A stretch of DNA of 64,000 nucleotides from Granulosicoccus sp045110475 (GTDB lineage Bacteria; Pseudomonadota; Gammaproteobacteria; Granulosicoccales; Granulosicoccaceae), in contig JBGCGC010000050.1 in the NCBI GenBank assembly GCA_045110475.1, positions 62,001 through 126,000 on the forward strand, in the 5' to 3' direction. This document shows positions 1 through 8,211 of the stretch, piece by piece (within the stretch, counting starts at the first letter, position 1; each line of letters opens with the position of its first letter). The notes below the pieces were generated by a model. It saw only the letters and a program-made list of their open reading frames with translations, was not told the DNA's origin and ran no database searches. The translations under genes were made by a program, and so were the position numbers.

Positions 1-898
1 CCAGTTGTTGTGGAGCAAGTTCCCTGATCTGCTGTTGATGCGCATTAGCACCCGTTAGATGTTGTGGCTCCAGCCCCAGCCCGATGGCTGGCATTGCCTT
101 ACTGTTTTCACTCTGCTGGATACTGACAACACAGCAATTCTCCTCTGATGCATTGCTCGTGTCAGCTTGCGTGTCAGAGTGGCCAGCCGGGCTACCGGAA
201 ATAGTGAGACTGACCGATTGCTGGAGGGATTCTGTGGCGGGAATAGTGAAAGGCCATGGCAATGCAATAGGACGAACATAGGTTTTATAGGACGCATCGT
301 TCCACTGACGGTGATCCTCCATCTCGAACGTATCGCCAATCATGCGGCAACAGATACCCACACCAGGCAATACATCGTGCGTGAGCGCCCGGATGTTCTT
401 GAACGGTTGTATCGGATCAACAAGGCTGGGAAACTCGGATTGCTGGATATCTCCGTTGACGTGCTCCACAGTAACAGGGTGTCCGGCCACTCCGGTCACT
501 GGATGGAGCACGACAAATCCTGTTCTGTTAGTCAGAAAGTCGGTAATGGCTGTGTACTTACCCGAAAATGACAGCGAACCATCAGCGGCACCTGTAATGC
601 TTACAGCATAGTGAATTTCCTGTTGCGCATCCTTGCATATCGCATCAAAGGCGACACTGAATGAATTTTCATTCTGCTCAATCTGAAGATTGCTTAACGT
701 TGGAAGATACGTGCCCCAATCCTTGTCACGAACCACGAACGCGATGTTCCTGATGGCCTCCTTGCCGTAAACTTTTATAAACCGCAATGCACCCTGGTCG
801 AATTTACATGACACTGGGCCAGCAACCAAGGTCCGCATGGGGACTACCGGTTCTTCAGTACCAAAAAGCCTTACGCTGTCAGATGGATTCTTGGCCAT
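1..898 (-). CDS. apnL: D-apionate lactonase (ApnL-like), 3' end cut off by the window edge
   Basis: An open frame runs on the minus strand from an ATG at 898 through base 1 with no stop, giving 299 codons of an incomplete protein. I read it directly from the sequence. The most conserved-looking part is at residues 120-215: a GFVVLHP segment, then FPSLVDPIQPFKNIR, then GDTFEMEDHRQWNDASYKTY (188-207) and PWPF (214-217). I recognise this layout from the D-apionolactone/D-apionate lactonases of apiose catabolism, which open the lactone made by D-apiose dehydrogenase. It starts 29 bases after the ABC ATPase gene, so it is very likely the last visible gene of the importer operon. The neighbouring apsD, apnO, oiaK and RuBisCO-like genes strongly support the assignment. 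Catalytic residues cannot be named from the part visible. Confidence 0.72.
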   Translation of the reverse strand, partial: MAKNPSDSVRLFGTEEPVVPMRTLVAGPVSCKFDQGALRFIKVYGKEAIRNIAFVVRDKDWGTYLPTLSNLQIEQNENSFSVAFDAICKDAQQEIHYAVSITGAADGSLSFSGKYTAITDFLTNRTGFVVLHPVTGVAGHPVTVEHVNGDIQQSEFPSLVDPIQPFKNIRALTHDVLPGVGICCRMIGDTFEMEDHRQWNDASYKTYVRPIALPWPFTIPATESLQQSVSLTISGSPAGHSDTQADTSNASEENCCVVSIQQSENSKAMPAIGLGLEPQHLTGANAHQQQIRELAPQQL

Positions 899-927
899 GG
901 CAGGGATACTCTCAGGTAGGTACAGGA

Positions 928-2007
928 CTATAAAACTCTATCTGTTACCGGGTCAATCAGCAACATCCTTTTGTTGTCAATGTTGATGTTCATCGGCTCC
1001 TTGACGCGAGCGGCATCCTGCGCATCGAGTTCGGCAACCACGGCCACCCCCGAAAGCTGGAATGATGCGTAAGTACGTGAACCGGTGGGCTGTAGCAGGT
1101 CGATCTCTACTGTCAGATCGCTGTCCTTGTCACGGTTGATATGTTCAGGTCGTATGCCGCAGGTAATCGGCTTGTCAATGTAGCTGCTTATTGTGTCAAG
1201 TCGTGCTTCTGGCAAGCGCATGCGTTGATTGTTCGCAAATTGAACAACCGGCAGTGTGTCTTCGACGAGTAGCCTCGCTGGTACGAAATTGATACTGGGT
1301 GAACCGACAAACCCGGCGACAAATTTGCTCACCGGTTGTTCAAATAATTCCAGTGGAGTGCCCATCTGCTCTATTACACCGTCGCGCAACAGAACGATTC
1401 TGTCGGCCAGTGTCATGGCTTCCACCTGATCGTGGGTGACATAGATCATGGTCTTGCCGATTTGCTGGTGCAGTCGCTTGATTTCACTGCGCATCCCTTC
1501 GCGGAGTTGTGCATCGAGGTTGGATAATGGTTCGTCAAAAAGAAACAAGCGTGCATCGCGCACCACGGCCCGACCGATTGCAACTCGTTGGCGTTGCCCG
1601 CCGGATAGTTCTTTCGGCAAGCGTTTCAGCAGCGGTTCGATATCCAGCATTTTTGCCACGGCATTCACCTTTGGCTCGATACTATCCTTGGGAGATTTTC
1701 GCGCACGCAGACCGAAGGCGATATTCTCGAAAACATTCATGTACGGATACAGGGCGTAGTTCTGGAATACCATAGCCAGATCCCGATCACGCGGCTGCAT
1801 GTCGTTTATTACTGTGCCGTTGACTGAAATGGTGCCCTTGTCGACTTGCTCGAGACCGGCAATCGTACGCAGCAATGTACTTTTGCCGCATCCTGAAGGA
1901 CCAACAAACACAGTGAATTCGCCTTCAGGGATGTCCAGATCGATTCCCCGTAAGGCGTGTGACTTCCCGTAGTACTTGTGCAGGCCCGATATGCTCAGCG
2001 TTGCCAT
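928..2007 (-). CDS. ABC transporter ATP-binding protein, MalK/UgpC type (sugar import)
   Basis: This 359-residue ATPase would power sugar uptake from the cytoplasmic side. Walker A is GPSGCGKST at 36-44, the ABC signature LSGGQ is at 134-138, Walker B ends in FDEP at 157-160 followed by the D-loop, and the switch histidine is in THDQ at about 191-194. The C-terminal 120 residues correspond to the MalK-type TOBE/regulatory domain (SPSINF, then GIRPEH), which is typical of carbohydrate uptake ATPases of this length. It begins 2 bases after the inner permease gene and is followed 29 bases later by apnL, so all are one operon. Given the neighbours, the substrate is inferred to be D-apiose or an apiose-containing oligosaccharide. 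Confidence 0.93.
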   Translation of the reverse strand: MATLSISGLHKYYGKSHALRGIDLDIPEGEFTVFVGPSGCGKSTLLRTIAGLEQVDKGTISVNGTVINDMQPRDRDLAMVFQNYALYPYMNVFENIAFGLRARKSPKDSIEPKVNAVAKMLDIEPLLKRLPKELSGGQRQRVAIGRAVVRDARLFLFDEPLSNLDAQLREGMRSEIKRLHQQIGKTMIYVTHDQVEAMTLADRIVLLRDGVIEQMGTPLELFEQPVSKFVAGFVGSPSINFVPARLLVEDTLPVVQFANNQRMRLPEARLDTISSYIDKPITCGIRPEHINRDKDSDLTVEIDLLQPTGSRTYASFQLSGVAVVAELDAQDAARVKEPMNINIDNKRMLLIDPVTDRVL

Positions 2008-2009
2008 GG

Positions 2010-2831
2010 TTATCCTTTTACTGCGCCCATTGAAATTCCTCGAACCATATAGCGTTGCAGCGTGGCAACCGCAATAAAGATTGGAATAGTCCCTAACACG
2101 CTCATCGCGGCTATCTTGGCCCAGAAATTGGACTGACCCCCAAAGTAATGTGTGACCTGAACTGGAAAAGTGGTGACTTCATTACGGGTCAATACAAGGG
2201 CGAAGATGAAATCGTTCCACGCAAAGACAAAGGTGAAGACAGCGGTTGCAAAGAGTCCGGAACGAACCATGGGAAATACAACCTTTCGCAAAACCTCCCA
2301 GCGAGTGCAACCATCTACCAGCGCGCTTTCCTCAAGCTCCAGCGGTATGTCCTCAATGTAGCCTCTCATCATCCAAATGACATAAGGTAGATTGAATGCG
2401 GTGTACAGCACTATTAACCCATGATAAGTGTCAACCCAGCCGAGCCAGACATATAGCAAAAATATAGGGAATACGATGGCAATGGGTGGAATCATGCGTT
2501 GAGAGATGATCCAGATTGCAAGATTGTCTCCACCTGTGCGGAACCGCGCAAGGCTATAAGCGCAGATGGTACCGATGAACATAGCCAGCGTTGTGCTGAT
2601 GGTTGCGATAAACAGGCTGTTCCAGATAGTGACGACGTCTCCATCCTTAAACAGTACTGCATAGTTGGAAAACTGGATGCTTTCCGGTAGCCAGTTGGGT
2701 GGTGATGCAAAGATCTCGTCTGGCGTCTTGAACGAGATGGCGAACAACCAGTAAATTGGAAAGAGAAAAATAATCGTGATACTGATTAACGTGATATAGC
2801 GTAGTAGCAGAATGAACGAAGCGCGTTTCAT
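2010..2831 (-). CDS. ABC sugar transporter permease, MalG type
   Basis: A 273-residue inner-membrane permease with about six hydrophobic segments, starting with a helix at residues 10-32. The cytoplasmic EAA loop that contacts the ATPase is visible as EESALVDGCTRWEVLRKVVF (about 177-196). That motif and the length are typical of the MalG/UgpE family. Its ATG overlaps the stop of the upstream permease gene by four bases (ATGA), which implies translational coupling. It acts with the MalF-type permease, the MalK-type ATPase and the binding protein encoded just upstream. Confidence 0.93.
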   Translation of the reverse strand: MKRASFILLLRYITLISITIIFLFPIYWLFAISFKTPDEIFASPPNWLPESIQFSNYAVLFKDGDVVTIWNSLFIATISTTLAMFIGTICAYSLARFRTGGDNLAIWIISQRMIPPIAIVFPIFLLYVWLGWVDTYHGLIVLYTAFNLPYVIWMMRGYIEDIPLELEESALVDGCTRWEVLRKVVFPMVRSGLFATAVFTFVFAWNDFIFALVLTRNEVTTFPVQVTHYFGGQSNFWAKIAAMSVLGTIPIFIAVATLQRYMVRGISMGAVKG

Positions 2832-3715
2832 CGGGTCACTTCCACGCGTTTAAGTGCGAAAATGACAACCGCTGACAACATGACAATTACCAGAAACGCA
2901 ATTGCTGCGGTATAGCTGGTTTCAAATTGCTTGAAGCCTTGTACATAGGCGTAGATGGATATCGTTTCGGTACTGGTGCCGGGGCCACCTTGAGTGAGTG
3001 CCCATACCATGTCGAATAACCTGAAGAGATCCAGTGCACGGATGAGTATGGCAATCACCATAACGGGGGCAATCGCAGGCAACATGATCCTGAAGAAGAT
3101 GCGCCAGTACGACGCACCATCGATTTGTGCTGCCTCTATCTGCGATTTATCAACGTTGCCCAGAGCTGCAAGCAATAACAGAAACATAAACGGCGTCCAC
3201 TGCCAGATTTCGGTGATCAATATTGCCGGATAGACGAACGTGGGATTGATGGTCCAGAGGATCGTAACAGGCTCACCAGCCAGCCAACTGATTATCTGGT
3301 TAATGGGGCCGAAGCGGTTGTCAAACAGTAGTCGCCAGGCTGCACCGGCAACAATAGGTGATATGACAGTCGGCAGAAGTAAAAGCGCGATAAAAATCTG
3401 TTTGCCGGGTAGCTTTTCCAGACACAACAACGCCATCAGCATACCGAGTACCAATTCGATGGGTAACGCGACTACCATAAATATGACCGTGTGCTGAAAC
3501 GACTCCCACAATCGTGAGTCGTCCAGCAGCAGGCGATAGTTAAGAAGACCCTGAAACGAGGTGTCGATGTCTATCAGATTGATATTCTGAAAACTGACAA
3601 TGAGAGAATAGATAAGGGGGAATAAACCGATCAGCAGCAATAGAAACACCGCCGGTGTTATCAACCAGTATTTAAACCATCGCTCGTAATGCGCATGTTG
3701 TATTGCCACGCTCAT
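2828..3715 (-). CDS. ABC sugar transporter permease, MalF type
   Basis: A 295-residue permease with an N-terminal helix around 15-37 and roughly five more membrane segments. The EAA loop is seen as EAAQIDGASYWRIFFRIMLP (about 195-214). The gene is shorter than enterobacterial MalF, as usual for CUT1 family sugar importers. It follows the binding-protein gene after a 121-base spacer that contains a strong hairpin (3790-3818), and it overlaps the next permease by four bases. With that partner it would form the membrane channel of the apiose-locus importer. Confidence 0.93.
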   Translation of the reverse strand: MSVAIQHAHYERWFKYWLITPAVFLLLLIGLFPLIYSLIVSFQNINLIDIDTSFQGLLNYRLLLDDSRLWESFQHTVIFMVVALPIELVLGMLMALLCLEKLPGKQIFIALLLLPTVISPIVAGAAWRLLFDNRFGPINQIISWLAGEPVTILWTINPTFVYPAILITEIWQWTPFMFLLLLAALGNVDKSQIEAAQIDGASYWRIFFRIMLPAIAPVMVIAILIRALDLFRLFDMVWALTQGGPGTSTETISIYAYVQGFKQFETSYTAAIAFLVIVMLSAVVIFALKRVEVTR

Positions 3716-3789
3716 ACTAATTTAAAAAATGATTCATTGTGTCGTGCGCGGAAGGTTTGTCGTGCGATAGGAAACTGCGATTGTTACTG

Positions 3790-3818
3790 GAGATGGGCAA
3801 TAATTGTTTGCCCATCTC
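3790..3818 (-). promoter_or_regulatory. intercistronic hairpin between binding-protein and permease genes
   Basis: Arms 3790-3800 and 3808-3818 are perfect 11-base inverted repeats around a 7-base loop. It lies just downstream of the binding-protein stop on the transcribed minus strand and has no clear U tract. Such hairpins commonly stabilise the upstream mRNA, so that the binding protein is made in excess over the membrane parts. That role is inferred. Confidence 0.6.
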
Positions 3819-3836
3819 GAAGCCCTTGCTGCTGTG

Positions 3837-5243
3837 CTATGGATAGGAGTTGGGTTTGGATGCCCAATCCTGGTAAACCGCTTTCTGCTTGTCCACGCCG
3901 ATTCTCGCAGTAGTCTTGTCCCAGGTTTCTGCAACATCATCAAGAATGGTTTTCGGTTCTTCACCTGCCCATAGTCGACTCACTGCTTGTCTTAGCGCTT
4001 CCTCGTACCGATCAGTCTGCAGCAGAGACAAGTCGGTCAGCCCTACTTCTGCCGCTTTTTTTAGCATGGCAAGATATTCCGGTGCTTCGGGCCAGCGAGA
4101 CTGATATTCTTCACTGGCGAAATGAGACTCGCGGAAGGGGTCGCGTAGTGCATACGGAAGCTGTACGCGTTCGAGGCTGACCTCCGCGCTATTGAGCCAT
4201 TGGATAAACAGATACGCCGCTTCCTTGTTCTTGCTGTTAGAAGAGACGCTGAGTGAGAATCCAGCGGCCAGCTCCGGGTGCCCACCTGGAGGAAGCGCGT
4301 AACCTACCTTGCCGGCGATAGTGGACTTTGGTACCCAGGCTAATGCTTCCTCGTCACTCCCGTAACCTGCCGCCCAACGCCCATAGGGTGGCCATGAAAT
4401 AGTCATTGCACTGTCGCCAGCCAGAAAGGTAGCAAGGTTTTCGACAAAACCGGTTGTCTCTATTCCCGGTGGCATGAACGCGTTTTCTTCTCGCATCTGG
4501 GTAAAAACCTGAATACCAATATCGCTGTTTACCGTTGCGTTCATATCATCGTCAAAGAACTTGCCACCTTCGACTCTAAAGCGTTCCTGAAACATCCATT
4601 GTGTGTATGGGGGTTGGCGGAAAAATGCTGCGCCATAGAGCTCTGGTGCGTATTTGTCAGTTAGCGTTTGCCCGATCTCGGCAAACTCTGCCCAGGTGCC
4701 TGGTGGTTCAAGGTTGTTCTCTTCAAAGATATCTTTTCGGTAGTACAGGAGAAAAACATCGCCATCATCCGGCAAGCCATAGATCGTACCGTTGTAGGTC
4801 ATCTGGTTGTCACGATAAACGGCACCGATATCCTGAAGTTCATCGCGATAGCCATGCTTGTCAATAAAAGAATCCAGTGGTTCCAGAGCGCCTGCAATGG
4901 CAAGATCGGGTAACCATGAGGGTATGACGTTGAGCGCGTCGTAAGCACCGGTGCCGGCACGATGCTCTTGCAGTATCTTGGTGAACATCTCGGCGGTAGA
5001 CACTTCGATGACCTTGACATCGATGCCCGTCAATTCCTTCCATTTAGGGCCGGAAAAATTGAGCGGGTCCAGTGCCTGCAGGCCAGCCTCCCAGACAATC
5101 GTGATTTCTGTTCCAGCGTATTGTTTTGCGGCTTCTACTGCCCTTTCAGCCGCTGATTGTGCCTGAACCTGTGAACAAACCGAACAGACGAGAACCATCA
5201 AGGCAGCTGACCATCTGCTTCTCACGGGGTGAAATAGCTTCAT
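3837..5243 (-). CDS. ABC transporter extracellular sugar-binding protein (family 1)
   Basis: A 468-residue periplasmic binding protein with a signal peptide (charged start, hydrophobic core at about 12-24, likely cleavage after VQAQ or QAQS near 28-30). The mature part has the family 1 solute-binding signature region (KWKELTGIDVKVIEV, then YDALNVIPSWLPDLA, then GTIYGLPDDGDVFLLYYRKD) and aromatic residues suited to sugar stacking (PPYTQWMFQ, ISWPPYGRW). A GGAG ribosome site lies about seven bases upstream of the ATG at 5243. It is the first gene of the minus-strand operon and diverges from apsD. Sugar specificity cannot be read from sequence; D-apiose or an apiose glycoside is inferred from context. 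Confidence 0.92.
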   Translation of the reverse strand: MKLFHPVRSRWSAALMVLVCSVCSQVQAQSAAERAVEAAKQYAGTEITIVWEAGLQALDPLNFSGPKWKELTGIDVKVIEVSTAEMFTKILQEHRAGTGAYDALNVIPSWLPDLAIAGALEPLDSFIDKHGYRDELQDIGAVYRDNQMTYNGTIYGLPDDGDVFLLYYRKDIFEENNLEPPGTWAEFAEIGQTLTDKYAPELYGAAFFRQPPYTQWMFQERFRVEGGKFFDDDMNATVNSDIGIQVFTQMREENAFMPPGIETTGFVENLATFLAGDSAMTISWPPYGRWAAGYGSDEEALAWVPKSTIAGKVGYALPPGGHPELAAGFSLSVSSNSKNKEAAYLFIQWLNSAEVSLERVQLPYALRDPFRESHFASEEYQSRWPEAPEYLAMLKKAAEVGLTDLSLLQTDRYEEALRQAVSRLWAGEEPKTILDDVAETWDKTTARIGVDKQKAVYQDWASKPNSYP

Positions 5244-5274
5244 AGATTTTCTCCAATGGACGTATAATGATGAT

Positions 5275-5296
5275 CAACATATCATACCAGTATGTC
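5275..5296. promoter_or_regulatory. candidate GntR operator in the importer/apsD divergent promoter
   Basis: The core CATACCAGTATG (5283-5294) is a perfect inverted repeat with two central bases. ATCATACCAGT (5281-5291) recurs exactly, in reverse, at 9885-9895 in front of apnO/oiaK. A TATAAT hexamer at 5262-5267 would place a plus-strand transcription start close to the left edge of this motif, a good position for repression. Binding by the GntR protein encoded at 8212-8937 is inferred. Confidence 0.55.
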
Positions 5297-5326
5297 AACT
5301 CCCTTATTCTGTTACAGGAGACCACT

Positions 5327-6343
5327 ATGAAAGGTGCGTTAATCGGATGCGGTTTTTTTGCGCAGAACCAGCTGCATGCGTGGCGTGACATAAAAGGCGT
5401 AGACATCGTTGCCTTGTGTGACACCGATGAGTCACGCTTGCAGTCCACTGCACAATCTTTTGGCATAATTCGAACTTACGCGGATGCCGCCGACTTGTTT
5501 GCCAGCGGTGGTTTTGACTTTGTGGATATAGCCACCACTGTGGGCTCCCATCGAGTGCTGGTTGAAATGGCGGCTAATGCGGGTGTGCATATCATTTGTC
5601 AGAAGCCCTTTGCCGAGAATATGGAGGATGCGCGCGCAATGGTTACAGCGGCTCAGGATTCGGGGCGAACGCTGATGGTGCATGAGAATTTCCGATGGCA
5701 GTCTCCAATTCAGGTAGCACTTGAAGTTGTCAGATCGGGCACGATTGGGGATCCGTTTTTCTGTCGTGTCAGTTTTCGTTCGGGCTATGATGTTTTTTCG
5801 GGTCAACCCTATCTTGCAGAAGGCAAGCGATTTATCATTGAAGACCTCGGTATACATATTCTTGATATAGCTCGCGCCTTCTCGGGAGATGTTCAACAAA
5901 TATCAGCGACAACGCGACGTATCAATCCTGATATAAACGGTGAGGATGTGGCTACCATGTTGCTGAGCCATGACAATGGTGTCACCAGTGTCGTGGATTG
6001 TTCTTATGCTACGCGCCGAGTGCCTGAAACCTTTCCGCAGTCCTTGCTCGAAATTGACGGATCAAAAGGTACGCTAAGACTGGATGCAAACTATCAAATG
6101 ACGATTCAGGCCGACACCAATACGTGTACAGATGTGTCTCCACCAGTGCTTGCCTGGGCTGAAAAGCCGTGGCATAACATTCAGGAGAGCGTGCAGGCAA
6201 TACAACAACATTTCGTTGAATGTATAGCGGCAGGAAGGCAACCGGAAACCTCTGGTGCTGACAATCTCAAGACGTTGGCACTGGTAGAGGCGGCTTATCT
6301 GTCAGCATCTTCAGGTCGCATGATCGATTTGTCCAGTATGTAA
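5327..6343 (+). CDS. apsD: D-apiose dehydrogenase (Gfo/Idh/MocA family, ApsD-like)
   Basis: A 338-residue NAD(P)-dependent dehydrogenase. The ATG at 5327 is chosen because ACAGGAG lies just upstream and the Rossmann strand starts at once (GALIGCGFFA, residues 3-12); an upstream in-frame start would add 20 unrelated residues. CQKPFAEN (91-98) is the family's E/QKP cofactor and substrate loop, and DLGIHILDIAR is the usual downstream H-containing helix. Gfo/Idh/MocA enzymes oxidise sugars; here the substrate is inferred to be D-apiose, giving apionolactone, because the lactonase, oxidoisomerase, kinase and RuBisCO-like genes of that pathway surround it. The gene diverges from the importer operon and ends at a hairpin terminator. 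Confidence 0.8.
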   Translation: MKGALIGCGFFAQNQLHAWRDIKGVDIVALCDTDESRLQSTAQSFGIIRTYADAADLFASGGFDFVDIATTVGSHRVLVEMAANAGVHIICQKPFAENMEDARAMVTAAQDSGRTLMVHENFRWQSPIQVALEVVRSGTIGDPFFCRVSFRSGYDVFSGQPYLAEGKRFIIEDLGIHILDIARAFSGDVQQISATTRRINPDINGEDVATMLLSHDNGVTSVVDCSYATRRVPETFPQSLLEIDGSKGTLRLDANYQMTIQADTNTCTDVSPPVLAWAEKPWHNIQESVQAIQQHFVECIAAGRQPETSGADNLKTLALVEAAYLSASSGRMIDLSSM

Positions 6344-6407
6344 AACCGCGCAGACTCCTTTGGTTCGCGCAGACTCATAGTTAAAGAGTCGTTTGCGTGC
6401 GGTTTTG
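6342..6407 (+). terminator. imperfect hairpin terminator after apsD
   Basis: The outer arms AAAACCGC (6342-6349) and GCGGTTTT (6399-6406) pair exactly, and inner GACTC/GAGTC stretches extend the stem imperfectly. The right arm ends in TTTT. A short direct repeat, CGCGCAGACTC, lies in the left half. Confidence 0.5.
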
Positions 6408-6546
6408 TCATGACAAGTTTCATAGCCAGAGAGTATGGAAAATAAGGGGCATGACAAGGCTTGATTACTGTGTGGATGGGGTTGGTGAACTAAATTGCCG
6501 CTTGTCTAAAAACTGAATACACTGGTGACTGGTAACAGGAGCAGTT

Positions 6547-6711
6547 ATGACAGGGACAAGCGAAGTGCAAGGTAGGCGGTTTCCAGTTGCTGGATGTGCT
6601 CATGTTCACGTCAGTGATATCACGACATCTTGTTACTGTCTGTTTGTAATGACAAACAACAATCATTCAGTAGCAAGGTGTTCGCGGTATCGGGCCACAG
6701 GAATACTATGA
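6547..6711 (+). CDS. possible 54-codon leader peptide upstream of the DUF4832 gene
   Basis: An ATG at 6547 is preceded by AGGAG (6537-6541) at a spacing of five bases, a stronger ribosome site than that of the next gene. The frame runs 54 codons and its TGA (6709-6711) overlaps the ATG of the secreted DUF4832 protein (6708) in an ATGA junction. The peptide is not recognised; it is polar, with cysteines near the middle. It may be a translationally coupled leader or chance. The 140 bases between the apsD terminator and this frame show nothing else I can name. Confidence 0.3.
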   Translation: MTGTSEVQGRRFPVAGCAHVHVSDITTSCYCLFVMTNNNHSVARCSRYRATGIL

Positions 6712-8168
6712 ATAACAGAACCGGTAGCGGCTTTGCCTGCAGGCAAATGCGCGTTTTTGCAGTGGCAGTCGTCTTGACCTTGATGCCCTTTGCAGCAACA
6801 GCACAAACGGCAGGGATCTGCATAGTCAAGCCGATACCCGATACTGAGCATACCTATCCAAAAAACGACGGGCCCTACAAGAATCCACTCAAAGGCTGGA
6901 ACTCGGGATGGAATGGTGGCAACGATCACCCTGAATCTTCAGTCGGGTTTCAGTATATTCCGTGGAAGGACTTTGAGCCTGCGGACAACGTCTTCAGCCG
7001 AGCCGGGGTGGAGGACAGAATCGACGATGATGGCAGCAAAAACCGTCACCTTATCCTGCGTCTGTACTGTGACTGGCATGGCAACGATCGCGAATCAGAC
7101 TGCCCTGACTGGATATACACCAGCGCAGGTGTTGCACGTTTGCAGGGAGATAACGGAAGGTACATAACTGATTTCAATGATCCGGAATACATTGCACAAG
7201 CGCGGCAGGCTATTCAGGCACTGGCAGATGAATATGACGATGATCCACGAATCTATGCAGTGCAGATGGGGCTGATTGGTTACTGGGGCGAATGGCATAG
7301 CTGGGGATCACAATTTAGTGGTGATGACTACGATATAACGGACGCTACCAAGAACGCTATATTAAGCGCGTATCAATCCAGTTTTCGTAACGCAAAGATC
7401 ATGGCTCGGTATCCATGGAAAGAACCGGTTTCATCAGCAAGCGGTATGGGATTTCACAACGATTTTTTTGTGATTGACAACGGGCATAGCGAACAGTTTG
7501 ACGAGGCGATTGAAGCTGGAGGTCAATGGACTGATGCTCCTGTCGGGGGTGAGGTGCCACCGAGAAGCGGTGGTGAGGCATCTACCGAGAGAGCTGCCCT
7601 CTTCAATGGTGACGCGGGAAGGATTCTCATCGAAACAGGCCACTACTCGACTATGAAGGCTGGTTCCTATCGGGTAGAAGCAGGGCAGAGCGATTACGAG
7701 GGGTACATGAAGCTCCACAAGAAAATGGGGTACAACTATCAGATTGATGTTGCCAGATTCTCCGATACGGCCAATCGATCAGCGCCGTTTGATGCTGAAG
7801 TCGTTGGTACAAATATCGGTGTGGCACCCATGTATTTTGATTGGGATGTCCAATTTGCCTTGCTGGATGAAAATGATAACCCTGTAGTAATGGAAAGTTC
7901 TGCCAGTGATCTGACATCCATCTTGCCGGGTTCACTTTTCAGCTTCTCTACCAGCTTGCCTATAGGCAGATTGGCGCAAGGTAGTTACAGACTCGCGATA
8001 AGAATAGTGCAACCAGGCGCTGACCAGCCCAAAAATGAGTCCTGGAAACTGGATGCGCGTAACACCTATATTCTGTTCTCTAATGATTTGCCCGTGGTCG
8101 ATGGAGAATGGGAAAACAATCAGTTGGTAGGTGGGTGGTCTGTTCTGGGCGATGTTGTCTTGCGATAG
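6708..8168 (+). CDS. secreted DUF4874/DUF4832-type TIM-barrel protein, candidate glycoside hydrolase
   Basis: A 486-residue exported protein with a signal peptide (hydrophobic core about 15-30, cleavage likely after ATA or TAQ near 32). The ATG at 6708 is preferred because the signal peptide begins there. After NPLKGW (59-64), a hallmark of this family, comes a predicted barrel containing WKDFEP, LILRLYCDWHG and GLIGYWGEWHSWG (188-200), where E195 resembles a glycosidase acid/base in GH-A clan enzymes. The C-terminal 130 residues look like a beta-sandwich (FDAEVVGTNIGVAPMYFDWDVQFAL) of the DUF4832 kind. It lies inside the apiose locus between apsD and the regulator. A glycosidase role, possibly apiose release from plant or seagrass pectin, is inference. 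Confidence 0.75.
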   Translation: MNNRTGSGFACRQMRVFAVAVVLTLMPFAATAQTAGICIVKPIPDTEHTYPKNDGPYKNPLKGWNSGWNGGNDHPESSVGFQYIPWKDFEPADNVFSRAGVEDRIDDDGSKNRHLILRLYCDWHGNDRESDCPDWIYTSAGVARLQGDNGRYITDFNDPEYIAQARQAIQALADEYDDDPRIYAVQMGLIGYWGEWHSWGSQFSGDDYDITDATKNAILSAYQSSFRNAKIMARYPWKEPVSSASGMGFHNDFFVIDNGHSEQFDEAIEAGGQWTDAPVGGEVPPRSGGEASTERAALFNGDAGRILIETGHYSTMKAGSYRVEAGQSDYEGYMKLHKKMGYNYQIDVARFSDTANRSAPFDAEVVGTNIGVAPMYFDWDVQFALLDENDNPVVMESSASDLTSILPGSLFSFSTSLPIGRLAQGSYRLAIRIVQPGADQPKNESWKLDARNTYILFSNDLPVVDGEWENNQLVGGWSVLGDVVLR

Positions 8169-8211
8169 CTTGCGGTTTGTGCTGATTTGCCATGCACGAT
8201 TTGTCGGTAGT

